Part shown: positions 1 through 6,513 of the stretch, piece after piece
How positions within the stretch are numbered: position 1 is the stretch's first letter
Layout of the letters: every line of letters begins with the position of its first letter
Virus record (IMG/VR): IMGVR_UViG_3300029319_006113
Span: 1-37,414 of that record
DNA: 37,414 nucleotides
Reading direction: 5' to 3' (one strand)
From: a virus
The notes under the pieces: model-generated
Database searches by the model: none
Told to the model about the DNA's origin: nothing
Seen by the model: only the letters and a program-made list of their open reading frames with translations
Program-made: the position numbers and the translations under genes

Positions 1-15
1 TACAGTCCTACTGTA
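1..15. promoter_or_regulatory. short palindrome upstream of queE
   Basis: TACAGT and ACTGTA form a perfect 6-bp inverted repeat around CCT, at the very edge of the window and just upstream of the queE ribosome site. It could be an operator or a small hairpin in the leader. No partner protein or promoter can be assigned, and the left context is missing. Confidence 0.3.
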
Positions 16-24
16 CTGCGAGGA

Positions 25-40
25 GGTCAGGTAAGCAATG
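25..40 (+). repeat. direct repeat, copy 1 (queE start)
   Basis: The 16-mer GGTCAGGTAAGCAATG ends on the queE start codon. It is identical to 1868-1883, where it ends on the start codon of the helix-turn-helix gene. A second shared block, GCGAGGAGGT, lies just before it here (18-27) and at 1836-1845 in the other copy. The two copies bracket the queE-queC-dpdA cassette. Confidence 0.8.
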
Positions 41-652
41 TATCCAGTGATGAAAGACGGTGTTTTTTGGAGTGTCCAGGGAGAGGGCCACTTGCGAGGG
101 TTTCAGATGACCTTTGTTCGTTTGGCAGGTTGTTCGGTAAACTGCGATGAGTGCGACACTGATTACAGTGTTGAAAACAGCGTCAAGATGAGTCCAGGGC
201 AGATTGCGGATTGGGCGGACAAGGTTACGCCCAGGCAGAGTCGTGACCGATGGGTCTGGATTACTGGTGGTGAGCCGCTGGATTACGATTTGCGTCCGTT
301 GTATAGGGAGTTGAGAAAGAAGGGTTTTTCGATTGCCGTCGCGACGTCTGGGAAGCACAGGGCTATTACTCCTGTGGATTGGATTTCTGTCTCTTACCAC
401 GGTCAGGAGCAGTTTCTGCAAAAGTATGGGTCTGAAATAAAGCTTATTGTTGGGCTGAATGGCCTTGACCCGTTTCGATTTTTAGAAATGTTTCCAGATA
501 GTGAGACCGATTTTTTCTACAGATATGTGCAGCCACTGAGCGTTGATGGCGTCGAGGATTACAAAAGCCTTGAGGTTTGCAAGCGGTTTATTGGGGAGAA
601 CCCAAACTGGTCTTTGTCAAGGCAAGATCATGTGTATTGGGGGATGGCGTGA
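38..652 (+). CDS. queE: 7-carboxy-7-deazaguanine synthase QueE (radical SAM)
   Basis: This 204-residue protein matches QueE, the radical SAM enzyme that converts 6-carboxytetrahydropterin to 7-carboxy-7-deazaguanine on the way to preQ0. The N-terminus has SVQGEG, then FVRLAGCSVNCDECDTDY at about residues 27-44. Its three cysteines are spaced CX3CX2C, the usual cluster-binding pattern, and WITGGEPL near residue 73 is the usual GGEP element. The start ATG follows AGGAGG by 12 nt; a second ATG at 50 is possible. The stop overlaps the queC start. With queC and dpdA it forms a DNA base-modification cassette. The family is secure, and a role in phage DNA modification rather than tRNA is inferred from the dpdA neighbour. 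Confidence 0.9.
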   Translation: MYPVMKDGVFWSVQGEGHLRGFQMTFVRLAGCSVNCDECDTDYSVENSVKMSPGQIADWADKVTPRQSRDRWVWITGGEPLDYDLRPLYRELRKKGFSIAVATSGKHRAITPVDWISVSYHGQEQFLQKYGSEIKLIVGLNGLDPFRFLEMFPDSETDFFYRYVQPLSVDGVEDYKSLEVCKRFIGENPNWSLSRQDHVYWGMA

Positions 653-1212
653 AGACACTTCTTTTTTCTGGCGGTCTTGATTCTACAGTTCTTTTCCACA
701 TGCTCCTTGAGATTTACGGGGCTAAAGGCTTCTGTGCGGTCTCTGTTGACTATGGGCAGCCGCATGTGGCCGAGGTTGATGCCGCTAGGGCGCTGTGCGA
801 AGAAAATGGTGTAGAGTGGCGTCTTATTTCCTTAAGGGACGTGTTTCAAGTAAACCCAAGCGGTTTGCTCTTGGGGTCCGCAGATCTTTCTGTTCCTAAA
901 GAAACAGTGGTGAAGAACAGGAATGCAATTTTTGTAACAGCCGTATCGGCTTTTAGCGATGTGATTTTTCTTGGATGCAACAAGGACGATTATGGAGATT
1001 ATTACGATTGCCGCCCCGAATACCTTGCCACGCTTTCATTTGTTTTGGGCGTAAGGGTCAAGTCACCTCTCCAAGAGATGACAAAATCCGAAATTGTTTG
1101 CAGGGCAAAAGAATATGGGGTTGACCTGGCGAGGGTTGTCACTTGTTACCTGGGCACTGGTTGCGGGGCTTGCGCGAGCTGCGACCTTTTGGCGAGGGCT
1201 TTGGATGACTAA
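649..1212 (+). CDS. queC: 7-cyano-7-deazaguanine (preQ0) synthase QueC
   Basis: This 187-residue protein matches QueC, which uses ATP and ammonia to turn 7-carboxy-7-deazaguanine into preQ0. It begins with the PP-loop signature SGGLDSTV at residues 6-13, has KNRNAIF in the middle, and ends with a zinc-binding cysteine cluster (CYLGTGCGACASC). I chose the GTG at 649 because it overlaps the queE stop (GTGA) and places the PP-loop at the usual distance from the N-terminus. An upstream in-frame ATG at 577 would add 24 residues lying wholly inside queE. It is slightly shorter than typical QueC (about 220), but all the core motifs I looked for are present. Confidence 0.9.
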   Translation: MKTLLFSGGLDSTVLFHMLLEIYGAKGFCAVSVDYGQPHVAEVDAARALCEENGVEWRLISLRDVFQVNPSGLLLGSADLSVPKETVVKNRNAIFVTAVSAFSDVIFLGCNKDDYGDYYDCRPEYLATLSFVLGVRVKSPLQEMTKSEIVCRAKEYGVDLARVVTCYLGTGCGACASCDLLARALDD

Positions 1213-1888
1213 GGTGTACCTTGCCAGCCCCTCAAACCAGCTACATGCCACCATGCTGAGTGGAATGAATGTGCTTCTTTCTTTTGGGTCTTATGAGAAG
1301 TTTTTGAAAAGTTACGTTCAGAGTTTTGGAAGCGTGTTGTTGGATTCTGGGGCTTTTGGGGCTTTTAATTCTGGAAAGACTATTGATGTGCTTGAGTACA
1401 TTGATTGGGTCCAGATGTTTCCTGAGATTGATGCGTATGCGGGGCTTGATGACATTTCCGGTGACTGGCGGAAGAGCTTGAGCAATTACAAGCATGGTGG
1501 CTTCCCTACTATACACGATTCCGACCCAACGGAATTGTTGGACGATCTTATTCCGATGGCAAGGGAGAGGGGTGGCTGGATTGGCGTGGGGCTTGTGCCG
1601 CCCAGGTCTGGAAAGGGCGAGTTCTTGAGGAGAACTTTAGAAAGAATACCAGATGACATTCATGTTCATGGGTTTGCGTTGCGAGAGTACAGGAGGAGTC
1701 ACAGATTTGGTTCGGTTGATTCTACGAACTGGTTTCGCGATTCATTCGGCATAAGGAAGAGATTGCCTTGGTTGACGCCTGCTGAGTGCTTGGAGATCGT
1801 CATAAAGCGCGAGCGCAGGGAATTGATAATGCATCGCGAGGAGGTTGATCAGATGAGTTTGTTTGAAGGTCAGGTAAGCAATGGATGA
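1205..1888 (+). CDS. dpdA: DpdA-like DNA guanine transglycosylase (TGT superfamily)
   Basis: This 227-residue protein resembles the short phage type of DpdA, a relative of tRNA-guanine transglycosylase that swaps guanine in DNA for preQ0. Visible elements are LLDSGAFGAF at about residues 47-56 (its Asp is the likely nucleophile or substrate-binding residue), GLDDISGDW, IGVGLVPP and HVHGFAL, the barrel segments expected of the family. I place the start at ATG 1205, inside the last codons of queC. Extending to 1094 would add 37 residues that merely re-read queC. The gene overlaps queC by 8 nt and the next gene by 8 nt, so the cassette looks translationally coupled. A tRNA substrate is less likely in this setting but cannot be excluded. 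Confidence 0.82.
   Translation: MTKVYLASPSNQLHATMLSGMNVLLSFGSYEKFLKSYVQSFGSVLLDSGAFGAFNSGKTIDVLEYIDWVQMFPEIDAYAGLDDISGDWRKSLSNYKHGGFPTIHDSDPTELLDDLIPMARERGGWIGVGLVPPRSGKGEFLRRTLERIPDDIHVHGFALREYRRSHRFGSVDSTNWFRDSFGIRKRLPWLTPAECLEIVIKRERRELIMHREEVDQMSLFEGQVSNG
1868..1883 (+). repeat. direct repeat, copy 2 (end of dpdA / start of HTH gene)
   Basis: This 16-mer is identical to 25-40. It lies in the last codons of dpdA and ends on the ATG of the following gene. Recombination between the copies would join the queE leader exactly to the helix-turn-helix start codon and lose the three modification genes. Confidence 0.8.
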
Positions 1889-2201
1889 AGAAAAGAAACA
1901 AGTTCTCTTATCTCGGGACGTTGGAACCCTGATTATGAATGTGAATCGTAGGGCAAAGGCTGCGTTGCACGCCAAGGCCATGATTGAAGACTACGAGACG
2001 TACACTATTTCGGATGCTTCGCGGGAGGCAGGCGAGAATCCACACTTGATGTGGAGGGTGATGCGTTTTTGGGAGGGAACTAATCCCACCATGTTGTCTT
2101 TGGCGAGGCTGGCTGAAGTGTTGGACGTGGACTATGTATGGCTCTTGGCTGGTGACCCGGCCAAGGTGAAGTGGAAGGAGCGGGAGAATGTCGAAGTCTG
2201 A
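1881..2201 (+). CDS. XRE-like helix-turn-helix protein
   Basis: This 106-residue protein has the tail of an XRE/Cro-type HTH domain. The segment at about residues 40-92 runs through TISDASREAG and LSLARLAEVLDVDYVWLLAGDP, the pattern that closes many such domains (list of helices, then a choice of residues around a Leu-Leu). It probably binds DNA and may regulate the early operon. Its ATG ends the 16-bp direct repeat and overlaps dpdA by 8 nt, and its end overlaps the exonuclease gene by 14 nt. The target is unknown. The N-terminal 35 residues look like an extra basic helix. Confidence 0.6.
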   Translation: MDEEKKQVLLSRDVGTLIMNVNRRAKAALHAKAMIEDYETYTISDASREAGENPHLMWRVMRFWEGTNPTMLSLARLAEVLDVDYVWLLAGDPAKVKWKERENVEV

Positions 2202-3261
2202 CAAAAAGAAGGTGTTTGAGTTTGGCGATTGGGCAAATGATGTCAGGGTCCTCAAGGACTGTATGGTTTATGGACCGAATGTCCCAATGGAAGAGCGGGC
2301 TGAGTATCGCCACCAGAAGATCACGGGGACTCGAATCCCCATTATCATGGGAGTAAACAAGTACGGAGGCAGCAAATTCCGGTTAGCAACCGAAATGTGC
2401 GGCCCCGTACCCCCTCCCCTTCCCAAAGACAACTATGTTGTCCGAGCCGGTTCTCACATGGAATCCCTTGTGAAGGGCATACTGATGGAGATTCGGGATG
2501 ATTTCAAGCCCTGGGGTGAATATGGCACCATCGAGCATCCGACTGAGAAGGACTTCGCAGCAAGCCCTGACTGGATTATTGAGGACAAATACGGTCCCGC
2601 TGTCGTGGAGATTAAAACACAAGGTCGCTACACGTCTAAAGAGTGGAAAGACGGAAAGCACGCTGCTTACCACGAAGCGCAATTACAGTGGTATATGGGC
2701 ATTCTCAATGATTGCTTCGCGGATGCCGCTGGCGTCACGCCGGACAAGCCGAAGTTTGACCATGGGTACTTGGTTGGGTTCCTCGAAAATCGCAGCATTG
2801 AAGTGCGGTTTATCCTCTTTGACAAAGAGTGGTACGAGGATGCGAAGGCTAAAGCGCTAGAGTTCATGGCGGCGGTCAAGAGCCAAAACCCTGAGAAGTT
2901 CATGTTTGATGAAGTCCACAACGAGGATGCGCTGGCTGTAGTGGGCGAATCGGATGTGGAGGTGGCACCCATGCCAGACTCTGCGAACGAGCATGCGTAC
3001 GCTATTTTGCGATTAAAGCGGGAAATCGACGAAAAACAGAGCGAATTGAACGAGCATCGCTACAAACTGGGAACAAAGATTAGCGGTGCCGCGAAATCAA
3101 GCAATGACAAGTTTATGGTTTCCTGGCCACGAATTGCGGGGAGGAAGAAGTTTGATATGGATGCGTTTCGGGCGGCGCACCCTGAGATTGATTTGGACCC
3201 ATACTATAAAACTGGCAAGGACTATCGAGGTGGTCTGCGCGTCACAAACTTGGAGGACTAA
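2188..3261 (+). CDS. YqaJ-like viral exonuclease (PD-(D/E)XK)
   Basis: This 357-residue protein looks like a lambda-exonuclease/YqaJ-type nuclease, which resects double-stranded DNA ends to feed a single-strand annealing protein. The expected active-site layout is visible: GSHME near residue 88 (Glu92), SPDW (Asp128), EIK (Glu141 and Lys143) and a QxxxY element (Gln165, Tyr169). A basic, coiled-coil-like stretch follows at about 270-300 and a Lys/Tyr-rich tail ends the protein. The ATG is preceded by AAGGAGCGGGAGA. The stop overlaps the recT start (TAATG), and this pairing supports both calls. The two together would serve phage recombination and concatemer formation. Confidence 0.82.
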   Translation: MSKSDKKKVFEFGDWANDVRVLKDCMVYGPNVPMEERAEYRHQKITGTRIPIIMGVNKYGGSKFRLATEMCGPVPPPLPKDNYVVRAGSHMESLVKGILMEIRDDFKPWGEYGTIEHPTEKDFAASPDWIIEDKYGPAVVEIKTQGRYTSKEWKDGKHAAYHEAQLQWYMGILNDCFADAAGVTPDKPKFDHGYLVGFLENRSIEVRFILFDKEWYEDAKAKALEFMAAVKSQNPEKFMFDEVHNEDALAVVGESDVEVAPMPDSANEHAYAILRLKREIDEKQSELNEHRYKLGTKISGAAKSSNDKFMVSWPRIAGRKKFDMDAFRAAHPEIDLDPYYKTGKDYRGGLRVTNLED

Positions 3262-4013
3262 TGGCTAGTTCAATGGAAATGTTGATTCGAGAGAGAAAGG
3301 ACAAGCTGGTGACTTTGATGCCAGATGGGATTCGGGATGAGGACAAGTTTCTCACAAAGATCGCCATCGAGGCCTCAATGCTGTGCAAGCAGAACACACG
3401 GCTTGCCGACTGCTCTCCCATGTCTTTGATGAGCGGTGTGATGGAGGCGGTTCGACACGGACTGTCGTTTTCTAACCGGGATTGCTACTTGGTGCCTTAC
3501 GGGAAGAGCGCCCAGTTCATTTTGGGAGCGCCAGGTATTGCAAAGATTTTGTATCGAACCGGCCTGTTTTCTCGAATTGAGTACGAGACCGTCCGTGAAA
3601 ACGACCACTTCCCCTCGTGCAAGCAAGGGTCTGAGGTCTCGGTGGAGTTTGAAAAGGCTGACCGAAAGCGTGGGAATGTGCGTTGTTCGTATGCATTGGC
3701 GGTTATGAAGGACGGCACCCAGCACCTATACAAGTGCTCGCACGATGATTTGATGGGCATTCGGTCTTCGTCGAAGAACTTCAAGGAAGGCGATGCGTCG
3801 AATCCGTACAACCGATGGCCGGATGAGATGTTTGCCAAGGCTCCAATGAAGCGCTTGTTCAAGCGTTTGCCGGTAGACCCTTTGACTCACGGGGAACGAG
3901 TTCAGGCGGCTATCTCTTCATTGCAAAGCGATGGAGGCACCATTTCGGATGATGGGGAGTTTATTGAGGGCTCTTACGACGAGATGACGGGTGAAGTTGT
4001 TTCTGACGAATAA
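3261..4013 (+). CDS. recT: RecT-family single-strand annealing protein
   Basis: This 250-residue protein matches RecT, which coats single-stranded DNA and anneals complementary strands. Diagnostic pieces are the AVRHGLSF segment, YLVPYG at residues 76-81 and the QFILGAPGIAKILYRTG stretch just after. FAKAPMKRLFKRLP near residue 192 corresponds to the conserved late helix of the family. The C-terminus is acidic (DDGEFIEG...GEVVSDE), as is common for proteins that contact host partners. It overlaps the exonuclease stop by 1 nt and is followed by a GC-rich hairpin. Confidence 0.88.
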   Translation: MASSMEMLIRERKDKLVTLMPDGIRDEDKFLTKIAIEASMLCKQNTRLADCSPMSLMSGVMEAVRHGLSFSNRDCYLVPYGKSAQFILGAPGIAKILYRTGLFSRIEYETVRENDHFPSCKQGSEVSVEFEKADRKRGNVRCSYALAVMKDGTQHLYKCSHDDLMGIRSSSKNFKEGDASNPYNRWPDEMFAKAPMKRLFKRLPVDPLTHGERVQAAISSLQSDGGTISDDGEFIEGSYDEMTGEVVSDE

Positions 4014-4017
4014 AGTC

Positions 4018-4049
4018 GTGGGGAGGGGTCAATGAAGTCCCCTCCCCAC
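4018..4049 (+). terminator. GC-rich hairpin after recT
   Basis: GTGGGGAGGGG and CCCCTCCCCAC form a perfect 11-bp stem with a 10-nt loop, starting 4 nt after the recT stop. No run of T follows, so this may be a weak, factor-assisted or attenuating terminator, or a 3'-end stabiliser. It separates the recombination genes from the replication genes. Confidence 0.5.
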
Positions 4050-4078
4050 TAAGTCAGATAGACAGACAGAGCAAATGT

Positions 4079-4094
4079 CAGTCAGATGTGACTG
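4079..4094. promoter_or_regulatory. 6-bp inverted repeat before the replication gene
   Basis: CAGTCA and TGACTG flank GATG. The site lies in the 108-nt gap between recT and the replication gene, next to a GACAGACAGA run. It may be an operator or a small hairpin; no clear -35/-10 pair is seen. Confidence 0.25.
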
Positions 4095-4121
4095 TCTCAT
4101 GAAAAATAGAAGGACACAACT

Positions 4122-4703
4122 ATGGCAACGACGCTAGAGTTAGAATTGGACGCTTTGGGGCGGGAATACCCTGAGCTTGCCAAAAGACTGAAGGGGTTAT
4201 TGGGAGATGGGAGTGCGTATCAAGCCGCATCCGGCGCTCCGTCGCTGGAGGAAAGAAAAGAAGTTTTCCAGTTTTGGGCGGATAAATTTCACAAAGCAAA
4301 AGTCCGCTTTAAGTCCGGGTCCGAGCGAGATCGCAAGATCATTGCTCGCCTTAAGAGCCGGGGTAAGGAGGAAGTCCTCAAAGCGATTGAAGGCTTTTCA
4401 CTGGACCCTTGGCGGCATGAAGAGCTAGTCCGGCACGAACTCAAAACATTACTTAGGAACGATGAGCAGGTTGAGGCGGGACTCGACCTGTATGACAACG
4501 GAGGGAGACATGCAGTCAATCGCGCAAGTGCTGGAGCATCTCAATATGGGAATGCCAATGGAACAATTGGATACGCCCACCCGAATCGACCCGGATTACC
4601 CCAATATGTTGATTCTGGACGAAACCCCGTGCGACACGATTTCTCCCAATGGTCTGACTTGCGAGGGAACCAACCGCTGGGCAAGGAAGAGGACCCGTTC
4701 TAA
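4122..4703 (+). CDS. phage replication protein with conserved C-terminal-type module
   Basis: The 193-residue product has a module at about residues 48-124, starting FQFWADKFHKAKVRF and going through ERDRKIIARLKSRG to LLRNDEQVEAGLDLY. I recognise this as the small helical module found at the end of many phage replication-initiation proteins (pattern: FW-x-KLF, KRKIRARL, LRD-x-EQVE). It usually sits next to a DnaC-type helicase loader, as here. The remaining 70 C-terminal residues are Gly/Asn/Pro-rich and probably disordered. That tail is coded by DNA shared with the next gene for 194 nt in another frame. The role in replication is inferred from module and neighbour. Confidence 0.65.
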   Translation: MATTLELELDALGREYPELAKRLKGLLGDGSAYQAASGAPSLEERKEVFQFWADKFHKAKVRFKSGSERDRKIIARLKSRGKEEVLKAIEGFSLDPWRHEELVRHELKTLLRNDEQVEAGLDLYDNGGRHAVNRASAGASQYGNANGTIGYAHPNRPGLPQYVDSGRNPVRHDFSQWSDLRGNQPLGKEEDPF

Positions 4704-5382
4704 GGATGACCCGGAGTACACGTATTCGATTCCGTGTATCAAATGCGATGTTCCTCGCATGCTTCACCATTGCTTTGGGATGCTAGATAGTCGTCCAGAG
4801 CAGGCGATGGCGATTGAGAATGGAATCTTGGCTCGTCTCAAGGTTCGCCCTGAGCGAAACAAGTGGAACGAGCAGGCGATGACGGTGCTAAAAGACATCA
4901 TGATGCGCCCAGACAAACAAAAGAGCGCGATTCTGATGGGTCCTGTGGGGACTGGGAAGACGTTTTTGGCCCAGCACACAATAAAAGCCATTATGGCCAA
5001 GCACAGAAAGCCGTGTCTGTACGTTCAAGAGCATACGCTTCTTCATGCCTGGAGGTTTTCGCAGAGCAAAGAGCATCAGGCGACTTCTGCCTGGGGCTGC
5101 GCTCTTTTGGGAAAGGCGCGAATTGTCGATTATCTACTCATTGACGATTTTGGAGCGAGTCGAAGAACTAGCGACGGGGCTTTGGATGCACTAGAAGAGT
5201 TGATTATGGTGCGATATGACGCAGGTAAGCCGGTTATTGTGACCACGAACATGCGTCCAGAAGACATTGAAATGCGTCGAGGCTCACGGGTGTGGTCTCG
5301 ACTTAAAGGGATGGCGCGTGAAAACGTCATCGAAATCAAAGGCGGGGATTTCCGTCAGAAAGTTAGTTGGGAGGATGAGTAA
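4510..5382 (+). CDS. DnaC-like helicase-loader ATPase
   Basis: This 290-residue AAA+ protein resembles DnaC/IstB loaders, which deliver the replicative helicase to the origin. From the chosen start, Walker A is GPVGTGKT (144-151), Walker B is LLIDDFG (209-215), and sensor I is VTTNM (about 244-248) with RVWSRL as a likely arginine-finger region. Before the ATPase core are five cysteines (C41, C51, C76, C79, C88) that could bind zinc. I prefer ATG 4510 because GGAGG lies 5 nt before it; ATGs at 4462 and 4492 lack this. It overlaps the previous gene by 194 nt and the next by 1 nt. No helicase gene is seen, so the host helicase is the likely partner. Confidence 0.82.
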   Translation: MQSIAQVLEHLNMGMPMEQLDTPTRIDPDYPNMLILDETPCDTISPNGLTCEGTNRWARKRTRSKDDPEYTYSIPCIKCDVPRMLHHCFGMLDSRPEQAMAIENGILARLKVRPERNKWNEQAMTVLKDIMMRPDKQKSAILMGPVGTGKTFLAQHTIKAIMAKHRKPCLYVQEHTLLHAWRFSQSKEHQATSAWGCALLGKARIVDYLLIDDFGASRRTSDGALDALEELIMVRYDAGKPVIVTTNMRPEDIEMRRGSRVWSRLKGMARENVIEIKGGDFRQKVSWEDE

Positions 5383-5648
5383 TGGGTTGGGAAAAGAAAT
5401 ATCTTGAATTTGAATGCATGCATGTGGAAAAAGAAACTGAAAAGGCATTGCAGGTTGTTATCAACAACCAAACGCTCTGGGTTCCAAAATCCCAGATTGC
5501 GGAGGACTCTGAAGTCTCATCCGAAGGACAAAGCGGTGTTATTAAGCTTTCGGAGTGGATTGCTGGAGAAAAGGGCTTGTTGGAACCGGGAACAATGGAG
5601 CTGCCTGAAAAGGAAGCAAAAAAGCCATCAGATGAAATTCCATTCTAG
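5382..5648 (+). CDS. small acidic protein with SSB-like C-terminal tip
   Basis: This 88-residue protein of unknown function starts on the helicase-loader stop (TAATG). The N-terminal 40 residues look like a small beta fold (EFECMHVEKETEKALQVVINNQTLWVPKSQI). The C-terminus ends SDEIPF, which closely resembles the acidic tip by which bacterial SSB recruits partner proteins (consensus DDIPF). It is too short for a full OB-fold SSB. It could be a truncated SSB, or a mimic that hooks SSB-binding host proteins onto the phage replication complex. The second idea is inference. Confidence 0.5.
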   Translation: MGWEKKYLEFECMHVEKETEKALQVVINNQTLWVPKSQIAEDSEVSSEGQSGVIKLSEWIAGEKGLLEPGTMELPEKEAKKPSDEIPF

Positions 5649-5657
5649 GAGATAGCC

Positions 5658-6008
5658 ATGAAAGACCGGATTCAGTACACCGCCCTTCTTAGATGGTGTC
5701 TGGAAGAGATGGTCAAGATGGCTGACAATCATCGCAAAGTGCTCTCAAAAAAATGGTGTGACTGTAATGACTGCCCAGTGTGTTACAGTAAAAGAGCGCT
5801 CGATTATGATTTTACTGGAGAGGAGTATCTCGATGTCTTCACAGAAGCGCTCAACACCGTCTCGCAAGGGGAAATCACAGAAGGACTCTACATCGCAGTC
5901 GAGGTCTTCCGAGAAAAAGTTGCAACCCCGCCAGAGAGGCAGCCTAGAGACAGGCGCGGACGCTCTCCTTCCGTCAAATCTAAGGGACGCCCCAGAGGAA
6001 CAGGTTGA
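5658..6008 (+). CDS. hypothetical protein with CxCxxCxxC cluster
   Basis: The product has 116 residues and its start is supported by TAGGAGATAGCC. The middle holds CDCNDCPVC at about residues 34-42, a tight cysteine knot likely to bind zinc. The following segment DYDFTGEEYLDVFTEALNTV looks helical. The last 30 residues are Arg/Pro/Lys-rich and overlap the next gene by 176 nt. I do not recognise the family. Its place between replication and terminase genes suggests an early or packaging accessory role, but that is only positional. Confidence 0.55.
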   Translation: MKDRIQYTALLRWCLEEMVKMADNHRKVLSKKWCDCNDCPVCYSKRALDYDFTGEEYLDVFTEALNTVSQGEITEGLYIAVEVFREKVATPPERQPRDRRGRSPSVKSKGRPRGTG

Positions 6009-6513
6009 TGCGTTTGTCAATTCGCAACTAGACAAGTTTGACCTGGCCTTGGGGTATTGCGATGCAGGGAACGACCCGGTTCGGCGTATGCTGGCTCGGG
6101 TCTCCCTTCGTTTAGCCATAGATCCACGTATTCATGAAAGAGAAGTCAGAGCTAGGTCAGGTGCCATTCTTAATACAGCCAAAACGCTTGGTTTGGACCG
6201 TGATTTAGTAAGAGCAAACACAGACGAGAAACACGTCGAAAGCGTTTTAGCGAGGATTCGAGATGCGGCACACAAGGGTATCGAAAGCGCGGGAAGACAA
6301 TTTAAAAAGGGAGATGGAGGCTCACATAGCGAGATGCCTGCTGGACAGGAGGTATTACTACGCAGCACACCTGAAGGTGGTGAGCGAGCAGTCGAAATTG
6401 GTCCCGTTCGGACAACTCTTTCCAACTCAAGCGAAGATTCAAGATCAGATCGATTCGGACAGGGAGGAGGGCCGACCCACGAGATTGATTGTCTTGAAGA
6501 GCCGTCGTCATAG
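5833..6513 (+). CDS. putative small terminase subunit
   Basis: This 226-residue protein sits directly before the large terminase. The N-terminal 45 residues are Ser/Lys-rich and probably disordered. The core at about residues 50-150 is helical and charged (EEQVDAFVNSQLDKFDLALG, then RVSLRLAIDPRIHEREVRARSGAILNTAKTLG). The C-terminal 75 residues are Gly/Ser-rich. The small-terminase call rests mainly on position, size and helical content. I chose ATG 5833 (GAGGAG about 8 nt upstream) over a longer frame from 5758. It overlaps its upstream neighbour by 176 nt and the large terminase by 251 nt. Confidence 0.5.
   Translation: MSSQKRSTPSRKGKSQKDSTSQSRSSEKKLQPRQRGSLETGADALLPSNLRDAPEEQVDAFVNSQLDKFDLALGYCDAGNDPVRRMLARVSLRLAIDPRIHEREVRARSGAILNTAKTLGLDRDLVRANTDEKHVESVLARIRDAAHKGIESAGRQFKKGDGGSHSEMPAGQEVLLRSTPEGGERAVEIGPVRTTLSNSSEDSRSDRFGQGGGPTHEIDCLEEPSS

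Noticed and set aside
2-34. End of an upstream gene (frame ending ...LLYCEEVR stop at 32-34)
   Set aside because: Only eleven codons are visible and their content is not diagnostic; it could be the end of a queD-like gene or non-coding sequence.
1094-1204. N-terminal extension of the DpdA-like protein to ATG 1094
   Set aside because: The extra 37 residues only re-read the end of queC in another frame; the family-like start MTKVYLASPSNQ at 1205 fits better.
2322-2341. tRNA T-arm-like sequence (GGGGACTCGAATCCCC)
   Set aside because: It lies inside the exonuclease gene in frame, and no acceptor, D or anticodon arms could be fitted around it.
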